A stretch of DNA of 55,253 nucleotides. It comes from Armatimonadota bacterium (GTDB lineage Bacteria; Armatimonadota; JAAZEB01). Position numbers and translations under genes: made by a program. The stretch spans positions 1-55,253 of the forward strand of contig JAAZEM010000033.1 in NCBI GenBank assembly GCA_012512265.1, in the 5' to 3' direction. Every line of letters begins with the position of its first letter. The stretch's first letter is position 1. This document shows positions 1-6,587 of the stretch, in pieces. The notes below the pieces were generated by a model that was not told the DNA's origin, did no database searches, and worked only from the letters and a program-made list of their open reading frames with translations.

Positions 1-735
1 CGCTCGGACGCCCTCCCAGGCGTGCCCGAGCTGGCGCAGGAGATCCGCGCGCGCTATCCGGCGGTTGCCTCGTTCTACTGGACGATCAGCCCCGAGAAGG
101 GAGATGCCATCAAGGCGCACCGCGAGACGCTCCTTGCGGGCAAGCCGCAGATCCGTGAGATCCTCGACGGGATCGAGTTCCTGATCGGCACCAAGACGTT
201 CTTCCAGACCAACACGATCCAGGCGGAGCGCCTCTGCGAGGTGGTCGCCGGCCTGCGCGAGGAGGCCGGGCATGGTCCCCGCCCCGTCGTCCTCGATCTC
301 TACTGCGGCGTGGGCACGTTCGCGCTCTCGACCGCGCGCCGCTCTCCCGGAGCGCGTGTCTTCGGAGTGGAGCTGGTCGAGGAGTCGGTGGAGGCCGCCC
401 GGGAGAACGCCCGACGCAACGGGATTGAAGGCGTGGAGTTCCTGGCGGGTGATGTGGGGAAGCGCCTTCCCGAGGCGATCCGCGCCGTTGGCCAGCCAGA
501 CGTGGTCATTGTCGATCCGCCGCGCGCCGGCCTTGCTCCCGACGTCTGCCGCGACCTGGCAGCGCTCGCCCCTGCGCAGATCCTTTACGTCTCGTGCAAC
601 CCGGCGGCACTCGCGCGCGACCTGGCAGCGCTCACCCCGGCCGGCTACGAGGTGGTCGCCGTCCAGCCGGTCGACCTCTTCCCGCACACGCGGCACGTTG
701 AGTGTGTCGTCTTGATGTCAAGGGTTGATGAATAG
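1..735 (+). CDS. rlmD: 23S rRNA (uracil-C5)-methyltransferase, RlmD/TrmA family, 5'-truncated
   Basis: The reading frame is open from the first base, so the N-terminal TRAM/Fe-S part lies outside the window; 244 residues remain. Visible motifs are the FFQTN substrate-binding segment, the SAM-binding loop VLDLYCGVGTF, the IVDPPRAGL motif and the YVSCNP motif carrying the catalytic cysteine that attacks C6 of uracil. The C-terminal DLFPHTRHVECVVLM is the usual end of this family. Family knowledge says these enzymes make m5U in 23S rRNA (or tRNA); which uridine is targeted cannot be told without the N-terminus. The gene ends 131 bases before the stop of the oppositely oriented crcB. Confidence 0.9.
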   Translation, partial: RSDALPGVPELAQEIRARYPAVASFYWTISPEKGDAIKAHRETLLAGKPQIREILDGIEFLIGTKTFFQTNTIQAERLCEVVAGLREEAGHGPRPVVLDLYCGVGTFALSTARRSPGARVFGVELVEESVEAARENARRNGIEGVEFLAGDVGKRLPEAIRAVGQPDVVIVDPPRAGLAPDVCRDLAALAPAQILYVSCNPAALARDLAALTPAGYEVVAVQPVDLFPHTRHVECVVLMSRVDE

Positions 736-829
736 AAGGTTGGAAATGCTTACAGATAAAGGGCTTCCAGACAAGGAATTGCGAGGGAGTGTTTGCTTTC
801 CCGTATGATAGTACCATCGAAGTTATGAC

Positions 830-863
830 GAGAGCCTTCGAGGAGAGACCCACGAGGGCTCTC
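830..863 (-). terminator. Hairpin just downstream of crcB
   Basis: A 7-bp inverted repeat, GAGAGCC at 830-836 and GGCTCTC at 857-863, lies between the convergent rlmD-like and crcB stops and directly follows the crcB stop on the minus strand. There is no good U-tract, so it may protect the 3' end rather than act as a full intrinsic terminator. Confidence 0.4.
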
Positions 864-866
864 TGA

Positions 867-1250
867 TCATATCGCACACTTAGACTTTACTGTGCGAGCG
901 ACGAGCATTCCAAAGATGGTTCCGACGAGGCAAAGCAGGACACTCAGGAACACATACGTTGAAGCAGCTAGATATTTGCTATCTTGGATCATGGCCACTG
1001 TTTCGAGCGAGAAGGTTGAGAACGTGGTAAACCCTCCGCAAAAACCTGCTTGCAAGGAAACAACTACACCAGGACTAATATCCGTTCTATCTTTGGCAAA
1101 TTCCGAAACAAACCCAATCACAAACGATCCAGTGAGGTTTATGACTATTGTCATAATCGGGAAGGTTATTGCAACGGGAACCTTACCAAGCCCGTACCTG
1201 AGAATTGACCCCACGAAACCTCCAAGCCCAACATAAAAAACTGATTGCAT
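867..1250 (-). CDS. crcB: Fluoride ion channel CrcB/Fluc
   Basis: A 127-residue hydrophobic protein with four membrane segments and the Fluc signatures GGFVGSILRY, the NLTGSF pore asparagine region and GFCGGFTTFSTFS, whose aromatic and threonine residues line the fluoride path. Fluc proteins are dual-topology dimers that export F-. The start is set at 1250 (MQSVFYVG) because GGGAGG at 1255-1260 precedes it and it gives the family's usual length; the longer frame starting at 1334 would run through the riboswitch. Sampled lines of the gene are about 45 % GC by eye, well below the neighbours, which suggests recent acquisition. A single subunit gene is present, so it would form a homodimer. Confidence 0.93.
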   Translation of the reverse strand: MQSVFYVGLGGFVGSILRYGLGKVPVAITFPIMTIVINLTGSFVIGFVSEFAKDRTDISPGVVVSLQAGFCGGFTTFSTFSLETVAMIQDSKYLAASTYVFLSVLLCLVGTIFGMLVARTVKSKCAI

Positions 1251-1267
1251 AAACCCTCCCAAGACAC

Positions 1268-1354
1268 AAAAAAAGCCAATGATTCCCCCAATTGCAGAAG
1301 TCATCAGCTTTTGCGCGGTTTTGGCACGTGCCATGGGGAGTACTTTATCCCCAC
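1268..1354 (-). promoter_or_regulatory. Fluoride (crcB-motif) riboswitch with terminator expression platform
   Basis: On the minus strand the leader reads GGGGAT-AAAGTA-CTCCCC (1352-1335), then a GGCACGTGCC mini-hairpin, AAAACCGC and AGCTGATGACTTCT, ending near 1295. This follows the crcB-motif consensus: a first stem whose loop (AAGU) pairs with ACUU in the conserved GCUGAUGACUUCU block to make the pseudoknot. GCTGATGA (1308-1301) can instead pair with TCATTGGC (1282-1275; two G-U pairs), followed by seven T (1274-1268): an intrinsic terminator that excludes the pseudoknot. Fluoride binding would therefore favour read-through into crcB. The assignment rests on consensus recall and hand pairing. 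Confidence 0.85.
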
Positions 1355-1355
1355 A

Positions 1356-1382
1356 GTAATCGTGTCAGCTTAGGGCTGAAAT
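1356..1382 (+). repeat. 27-base direct repeat, copy 1
   Basis: GTAATCGTGTCAGCTTAGGG followed by CTGAAAT, matching the copy at 1429-1455 at 25 of 27 positions. Each copy contains the inverted repeat TCAGC-ttagg-GCTGA. This copy abuts the 5' end of the fluoride riboswitch and may overlap the crcB promoter region on the minus strand. Confidence 0.8.
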
Positions 1383-1428
1383 CTGTCTCATCCAGCCCCG
1401 CCAGCACCCGGTCGCTGACATTTTCACG

Positions 1429-1455
1429 GTAATTATGTCAGCTTAGGGCTGAAAT
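1429..1455 (+). repeat. 27-base direct repeat, copy 2
   Basis: Second copy (GTAATTATGTCAGCTTAGGG then CTGAAAT), 73 bases from the first, with the same internal palindrome. Two copies flanking about 46 bases could be an operator pair or a recombination scar; no protein partner is evident. Confidence 0.8.
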
Positions 1456-1468
1456 GTCAAATAGAGAA

Positions 1469-1489
1469 TCCTGAGATTCCGACATAAGG
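1469..1489 (+). repeat. 21-base dispersed repeat, copy 1
   Basis: The 21 bases from TCCTGAGATTCCGAC to ATAAGG are found again as an exact reverse complement at 43950-43970, 42 kb away. A chance 21-base match in a 55-kb window is very unlikely. Both copies sit in hairpin-rich intergenic DNA. Confidence 0.8.
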
Positions 1490-1591
1490 CATCGGCCCTG
1501 GGCAGAGGCTTCCGGCTCCAATGCCCGGATTTCTTCTGTCCCTTCTCCCATCGCCCCGCAGGCCGCCCCGCCTCAGCCCCGAAGGGCCGCT

Positions 1592-1775
1592 CAGCTTAGC
1601 CCAGGGTGTCCGCACCCTGGGTAACCGACCGCGGGAAAACAACCACGACCCCGAACGGGGTCGCACAAACCGCTATCACGTATTATCGAACCCTTTCAGG
1701 GTTCCAGGTCTTTTCTGTCCGCCAGCCCCAGGGTCAGGAGACCCTGGGCTAAGCTAAGGGACCGCTTCGCGGTCC
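1592..1775. repeat. REP-like cluster of palindromes
   Basis: Five hairpins follow each other: CCCAGGGTG-tccg-CACCCTGGG (1600-1621), CGACCCCG-aa-CGGGGTCG (1647-1664), GAACCCT-ttc-AGGGTTC (1688-1704), CCCAGGGTC-agga-GACCCTGGG (1727-1748) and GGACCGC-ttc-GCGGTCC (about 1759-1775). AGCTTAGCCC at 1592 is the exact complement of GGGCTAAGCT at 1746, so the whole block is also a large inverted repeat. A further imperfect hairpin, CCTTCCCTGG/CCAGGGAAGG, lies near 1800-1841. No transposase or RAYT gene is nearby. Confidence 0.75.
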
Positions 1776-2012
1776 TCAGCGAGTGCAACGTGGTCGCTCC
1801 CCTTCCCTGGAGATGGCGTGGGGCCGGAGGCCAGGGAAGGGGCCGGGGTTTAGGCAACCAGGCGCCACGCCCCCTCCATCCGTGGTATCGACACCGGCAG
1901 GATTCTCTGCCCTGGCTGGTGCATAGATACGCCAAGGCATGGGTGCGGACCCCAGACATCCACGGGGAGAGCCCCCCCGATGCCTCAGAAGCGCTGGCGC
2001 AAAGGAGGAGCC

Positions 2013-3374
2013 ATGGCACGCAGGTCTGCGGAGGCGCTCGCCATCAACGGCGGGGCGAAGGCGGTGACGTCGCTGGAGTGCAAGGATGTGCCGAAGATCG
2101 GCATCGAGGAGTTCATCGAGCTGGCAGACACCTTCGGGTTTAGCGAAGAGGCGAAGGCGGCGATTCGCGCGGTGATCGAGAAGGAAAACGTGCCCTCGCC
2201 AATGCTCTCTCGCTACTACAACCCGCGCCCATCCAAGGTGAAGATGCTGGAAGAGCTGGCGATGCAGCTCTTTGATGTGCCCTACGTCCTCGCGGTGAAC
2301 TCGGGCACGTCCGCGCTGAACACCGCCTACGTCGCCGCGGGCATCGGCCCCGGGTGCGAGGTGATCGTGCCTGGCTACACCTTCTTCGCCACCGTCGCCG
2401 AAGTTGTCACCGCGGGGGCGATCCCGGTGATCGCCGAGATCGACGAGTCGCTCACCATCGACCCGGCCGACGTAGAACGCAAGATCACGCCGCACACGAA
2501 GGCAATCGTGCCTGTGCATATGATCGGCACCTGCGCTGATATGGACGCGATCATGGCGATTGCCCGAAAGCACGGCCTCCTGGTGATCGAAGACGCCGCG
2601 CAGGCGTGTGGGGCCAGCTACAAGGGAAGGCGCGTCGGGACGATTGGCGATTTCGGGTGCTTCTCCATCAGCAGCTACAAGATCACCGGAGGCGGCGAGG
2701 CCGGCCTGGTGATGACCCACGATCCCTACCTCTACACCCGCGCCCAGAATAACCACGACACCGGCGCGTGCTGGCGCCCAGACCGGTATGCGAAGGAGCG
2801 AGAGGCAGGCGAGCTGTTCTGCGGCTACAACTACAAGCTCTCGGAGCTAGAGGGCTCCGTCAATCTCGTGCAGCTGCGGAAGATGCCGGACCAGGTGCGC
2901 CGCTGGCAGAAAACCAAACGCCAGATCACGCGCCAGCTCCGCCATTTTGCGGGGATCACCCCGCAGCAGGTGCGCGATCCTGACGGCGAGGTCGGCAACC
3001 ACCTCGTCTTCTTCGCGCCCGACGCACAGGCAGCCGAGAAGACAGCGGCCGCGCTCGCCGCCGAAGGCGTTGGCGCCAGCACTCGCGGGTGCAAGTCCGC
3101 GCGTGACTGGCACCTCTACGCCTTCTGGGAGCACATTCTCGAACGGAAATCCGCCACGCCGGCCGGCTGCCCCTGGAGCTGCGAGAAAAACGCCGGCCTG
3201 GGCCAGGACTACTCGCCCGACATGTGCCCGCGCACGCTCGACATCCTCAGCCGCGCCGTCTTCATCGGGATCAACCAGTGGTGGACCGAGAGAGACTGCG
3301 ACCAGATTGCCGGCGCGATCAACAAGGTGCTGGAGGCCTATTACGAGCCTCTCGACGGCGAGATCGGCTGGTAG
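2013..3374 (+). CDS. DegT/DnrJ/EryC1/StrS-family PLP aminotransferase
   Basis: A 453-residue fold-type I PLP enzyme of the sugar aminotransferase family. The VNSGTSALNTAY phosphate-binding segment, VIEDAAQACGA (PLP-contacting Asp) and SISSYKITGGGE with the Schiff-base lysine at about residue 223 are all present. ATG at 2013 is chosen because AAAGGAGGAG (2001-2010) precedes it; the frame also runs upstream to 1980 without an SD. Family members transaminate keto-sugars or cyclitols, but the substrate cannot be read from sequence. It begins a co-directional set with two amidohydrolase-like genes, a second DegT gene and a secreted TIM-barrel protein, which argues for processing of an amino sugar or cyclitol. 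Confidence 0.9.
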   Translation: MARRSAEALAINGGAKAVTSLECKDVPKIGIEEFIELADTFGFSEEAKAAIRAVIEKENVPSPMLSRYYNPRPSKVKMLEELAMQLFDVPYVLAVNSGTSALNTAYVAAGIGPGCEVIVPGYTFFATVAEVVTAGAIPVIAEIDESLTIDPADVERKITPHTKAIVPVHMIGTCADMDAIMAIARKHGLLVIEDAAQACGASYKGRRVGTIGDFGCFSISSYKITGGGEAGLVMTHDPYLYTRAQNNHDTGACWRPDRYAKEREAGELFCGYNYKLSELEGSVNLVQLRKMPDQVRRWQKTKRQITRQLRHFAGITPQQVRDPDGEVGNHLVFFAPDAQAAEKTAAALAAEGVGASTRGCKSARDWHLYAFWEHILERKSATPAGCPWSCEKNAGLGQDYSPDMCPRTLDILSRAVFIGINQWWTERDCDQIAGAINKVLEAYYEPLDGEIGW

Positions 3375-3405
3375 GCACGCGAGACTCCGGACAGCTGACC
3401 GGCCG

Positions 3406-3440
3406 GGGAGCCCGCGCCCGCAGTCGAAGCGCGGGCTCCC
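3406..3440 (+). terminator. Strong GC hairpin after the first DegT gene
   Basis: GGGAGCCCGCGC (3406-3417) pairs perfectly with GCGCGGGCTCCC (3429-3440), and flanking CCGGAC/GTCCGG can extend the stem. No U-run follows, so it may cause pausing, RNA processing or partial polarity between the DegT gene and the amidohydrolase pair. Confidence 0.5.
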
Positions 3441-3484
3441 GATAGTCCGGGCCGGGCGTCTGTAAGCGATGAAGGGAGGCCACC

Positions 3485-4318
3485 CTGCATCCCCAGATCG
3501 TTGAAAGCGAAGCGTTCACCGAGATCCCGGAAGTGATCGACGCGCTCGCCTTCCTTGGGAAGGGCCGGCGCCCAGCCACCGCGGATCTCTACGGCCACGA
3601 CGCGGAGACGCTCCTCGAAGAGATGGACCACAAGGGCGTTCGCGAGGCGGTCGTCCACCACAACCTGTCGTGGCTCTCGCACCCCTTCGATGGCAACGCC
3701 GAGACGATGCGCCTCATCGCGGGAAAGCCCCGTCTCCGCCCCTGCTGGGCGCTCCTCTCGAAGGCTTCACGCGAGTATGGGTCGTATGAAGCGTACATCG
3801 AGGAGGCGGTCGCCCAAGGCGTACGCGCCTTCTCGTTCTTCCCGCGGTTTGGCGCCCTGCCGGCGGCCTACGACACGTCGCTCCGCGAGGTGGTGCGCGC
3901 GGGCACCTTCGCGCCCCTGGAGGAGCGGGGCCTGCCGCTCTTCATCGATTTTTCCGGAGACCCGGGCGCCGGCGTCGACTGCACCGACTACGAGGCGCTC
4001 CGCTTCCTTCTTGGCGCGCACCCGCGGCTGCCGGTGATCCTGTGCGAATACCGGCTCCGTGCGGGCAACCGCGTCTTCCCCGGCGTGATGGATGACCACC
4101 CCAATCTCCATCTGGAGACGTCCGGGCTGTGGAACTACCGATCGCTGGAGTTCGTGGCGCACCACTGGGGCGCGGAGCGGCTCATCTATGGCAGCCGGAC
4201 GCCCTGGCGGAGCACCGGCCTGGCGCTTGGCATGGTGACGATGGCCGCGCTCACCGCGCGCGAGCGCGCCCTGATCCTGGCGGGCAACATCCGCCGGCTG
4301 ATGGAGGGAGCGCGATGA
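3485..4318 (+). CDS. Amidohydrolase-2-like protein with incomplete metal site
   Basis: A 277-residue protein of the amidohydrolase family 2 (TIM-barrel) type: the end (LIYGSRTPW... ERALILAGNIRRLM) has the family's closing pattern. The usual N-terminal H-x-H is absent (the region reads TADLYGHDAE) and the terminal G-S-D is G-S-R, so metal-dependent hydrolysis is doubtful. The frame opens at 3473; GGAGG at 3475-3479 is well spaced only for CTG at 3485, while the first conventional start, GTG 3533, has no SD. Its stop overlaps the next gene's ATG (ATGA), so the two products are probably made together and may interact. Start is uncertain. Confidence 0.78.
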   Translation: MHPQIVESEAFTEIPEVIDALAFLGKGRRPATADLYGHDAETLLEEMDHKGVREAVVHHNLSWLSHPFDGNAETMRLIAGKPRLRPCWALLSKASREYGSYEAYIEEAVAQGVRAFSFFPRFGALPAAYDTSLREVVRAGTFAPLEERGLPLFIDFSGDPGAGVDCTDYEALRFLLGAHPRLPVILCEYRLRAGNRVFPGVMDDHPNLHLETSGLWNYRSLEFVAHHWGAERLIYGSRTPWRSTGLALGMVTMAALTARERALILAGNIRRLMEGAR

Positions 4319-5103
4319 CTCCCCTACACCGAAAGTGCCTTCTGGGCGAGCGCCTCACCGGCGAGGTGCTTCTGGATTGCCACGCACACATCGGCCGGCA
4401 CGCCGATTACGTCATCCCGGATGGCGAGCCGGAAGCCCTGGCGGCAGAGATGCGCCGGCTGAACATCCGCGGCGCGTTCCTCTTCCAGTTCGCCGGGGTG
4501 CAGACCGGCGAGGTGGCTTACGGCAACAACCTGGTCGCGGACGCCTGCCGGCGCGTGCCCGGGCGCTTCCTCGGCCTGGCGATGGTCAACCCCCTCTTCG
4601 AGCGCGACGTCCTGCCCGAGCTGGAACGCTGCCGTGACCTTGGCTTTGTCGGGATCAAACTGATCAACCGCTACCAGGGCTATCCCGACGACGGCCCGCT
4701 CCTCGATCTCATCTGCGGCTTCGCGCACGAGCACCGGATGCCGATTCTGAACCACTCGTGGGGGGCCCCGCTGGAGGAGCGGTTGCGGCGCTACCCGAAC
4801 GCGCAGTTCATCACGGGGCACTGGGACCCAGGGCGGGCCTCGCTGGTTCGGGAGTACAACAACCTCTGGATCTGCACCTGCCTGCCGATTGCCCACGAGG
4901 CGTTCGAGCGCGGGATGCGCGACCTGCGACCCGACCGCGTGCTGTGGGGCTCCGATATGAGCGACCTGAACTTCGGCTGCGGGTTGGGCCCTATTCTCCT
5001 CGCGCGCGTGAGCGATGAGATCAAGCGCCGCGTCCTCGGCCTCAACATGCGCGAGTTATTGCAGACTTGCGGGATTCCCGAGCCCCCGCCCTGGCCCACG
5101 TAG
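4315..5103 (+). CDS. Amidohydrolase family 2 metal-dependent hydrolase
   Basis: A 262-residue TIM-barrel hydrolase with a full set of likely ligands: DCHAH (H-x-H) at about residues 20-24, NHSWG, ITGHW and WGSDM near the C-terminus. The start is ATG 4315, preceded by GGAGGGAG and overlapping the previous stop by 4 bases. Relatives hydrolyse or decarboxylate cyclic and carboxylated substrates; the exact reaction is unknown. The partner upstream lacks these ligands, which suggests a catalytic/non-catalytic pair. Confidence 0.88.
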   Translation: MTPLHRKCLLGERLTGEVLLDCHAHIGRHADYVIPDGEPEALAAEMRRLNIRGAFLFQFAGVQTGEVAYGNNLVADACRRVPGRFLGLAMVNPLFERDVLPELERCRDLGFVGIKLINRYQGYPDDGPLLDLICGFAHEHRMPILNHSWGAPLEERLRRYPNAQFITGHWDPGRASLVREYNNLWICTCLPIAHEAFERGMRDLRPDRVLWGSDMSDLNFGCGLGPILLARVSDEIKRRVLGLNMRELLQTCGIPEPPPWPT

Positions 5104-5257
5104 GTGGCGGCGGGGGGTACCTCACGCGCATGTGCCAAGAAGGCGAACGCCCGCGTGTTGGCGAACTCCTACACACCGCGCGCGACGGCGACCGGGTTGC
5201 CCCGTGGCGATCCGGCGCACCCGGCACGCGCGTTTCCTACCGAAGAAGGAGAGAGCG

Positions 5258-6526
5258 ATGGGCAAGCTGGCGATCCATGGTGGAGAGAAGGCGATCACGC
5301 GTCCTTTGGCCAGGCCATGGCCGGAGCGCGACGAGCGTGAGGAGCAGGCGCTCGCCGAGGTGGTGCGGAGCGGCATCTGGTGGCGCGGGGGCTATGCCAA
5401 CGCGGCGGATTCGCAGGTGGGCCGCTTCGAGGATGCTTTCGCACGGTTCCACGACGCGAAATATTGCATCGCCGTCACCAACGGTACCCAGGCAATCGAG
5501 TGCGCGCTCAAAGCAGCGGGCATTGAAGCCGGCGACGAGGTCCTCGTGCCGGCGCTCACCTTCGTGGCAAGCGCCACGGCGATCGCTCTCGTGAACGCGG
5601 TGCCTGTCTTCGTGGACGTGGACGCGAACACCTATAACATCGACCCGGACGCCATGGAGGCCGCGATCACCGAGAGGACGCGCGCCGCAGTGGTTGTGCA
5701 TAACGGCGGATACCCGTGCGACATGGACCGCATCCTGGAGATCGCGAAGCGCCGTGGAATCGCCATTATTGAGGACTGCGCGCACGCTCACGCCTCTCAG
5801 TGGAAGGGCGTCGGCGTGGGTGCCCTCGGATCGCTGGGCACCTTCAGCTTCCAGATGGGGAAGACGCTCACTTGCGGCGAGGGCGGCGCCGTTCTGACCA
5901 ACGACCCAGAGCTGGCAGAAAAGGCCTACTCCTTCCATCACATCGGCCGGATCTCGGGCCGGCCCTTCTATGAGTTCCACCGGGTGGCATCCAACCTGCG
6001 GATGACGGAGTTCCAGGGCGCGATTCTCCTGTCGCAGCTCTCCCGCCTGGAGGAGCAGACGGCACGGCGCGAGCGCAACGCCACCTATCTCGCCAAGGGT
6101 CTCAAGGAGATCCCCGGCGTCGACCCGATCGAGCGCGATCCCCGAGTGACGCGCTGGGGTTTCTACTATCTGAACCTCTGCTATCGTCAGGAGGAGTTCG
6201 ACGGCGTGCCGCGCGACCGGTTCCTTCAGGCGATCCAGGCGGAGGGCGTGCCAATGGCCGTGGGCGCGCATGGCCAGCCGATCTACAGGAACCCACTATT
6301 CCAGAGCATGAACTTCGGGCGCACCGGTTGTCCCGTGCGCTGCCCGCTCTATGGCAAGCCGGTGGATTACACGAAGACGGTCTGCCCGACCGCGGAGCGC
6401 GTCCACGCGACGCAGGCTCTCTCTCTCCCGCACGCGCTCTTCCTTGGCGAGACGACCGAGGAGATGGATCTCATCCTGGATGCTATCCGCAAAGTGCGTG
6501 CTCATGCCGATGAGCTGAGAAGCTGA
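5258..6526 (+). CDS. DegT/DnrJ/EryC1/StrS-family PLP aminotransferase (AHBA/aminocyclitol-synthase-like)
   Basis: A 422-residue fold-type I PLP enzyme. It shows AVTNGTQAIECALKA, IIEDCAHAHASQWKG and SFQMGKTLTCGEGGA, with the PLP lysine at about residue 202. From memory, the QxGK-T-GEGGA pattern is closer to AHBA synthase and scyllo-inosose aminotransferases than to perosamine synthases. ATG 5258 follows GAAGGAGAG; the 154-base gap upstream has no clear gene or promoter. It differs enough from the first DegT (2013-3374) to suggest two distinct transamination steps rather than a recent duplication. Confidence 0.9.
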   Translation: MGKLAIHGGEKAITRPLARPWPERDEREEQALAEVVRSGIWWRGGYANAADSQVGRFEDAFARFHDAKYCIAVTNGTQAIECALKAAGIEAGDEVLVPALTFVASATAIALVNAVPVFVDVDANTYNIDPDAMEAAITERTRAAVVVHNGGYPCDMDRILEIAKRRGIAIIEDCAHAHASQWKGVGVGALGSLGTFSFQMGKTLTCGEGGAVLTNDPELAEKAYSFHHIGRISGRPFYEFHRVASNLRMTEFQGAILLSQLSRLEEQTARRERNATYLAKGLKEIPGVDPIERDPRVTRWGFYYLNLCYRQEEFDGVPRDRFLQAIQAEGVPMAVGAHGQPIYRNPLFQSMNFGRTGCPVRCPLYGKPVDYTKTVCPTAERVHATQALSLPHALFLGETTEEMDLILDAIRKVRAHADELRS

Positions 6527-6587
6527 TTTCCCCGCCGGACCCGATAGTCGCGCGTGGTGGGATCACGGGCAAGAATGGAGGAACCCG

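Larger units (their letters stand above)
1355..2012. other. Repeat-rich intergenic region without a credible gene
   Basis: This 658-base stretch separates crcB from the DegT cluster. It holds two near-identical 27-base direct repeats, the 1469-1489 repeat that recurs near 43960, and six hairpins between 1592 and 1845. Short frames here look like noise: no recognisable protein and no consistent start with SD. I found no convincing -35/-10 pair for the downstream DegT gene. Confidence 0.6.

Noticed and set aside
1776-2756. 326-codon minus-strand frame opposite the first DegT gene
   Set aside because: Runs through repeats and antisense DegT sequence; composition not protein-like.
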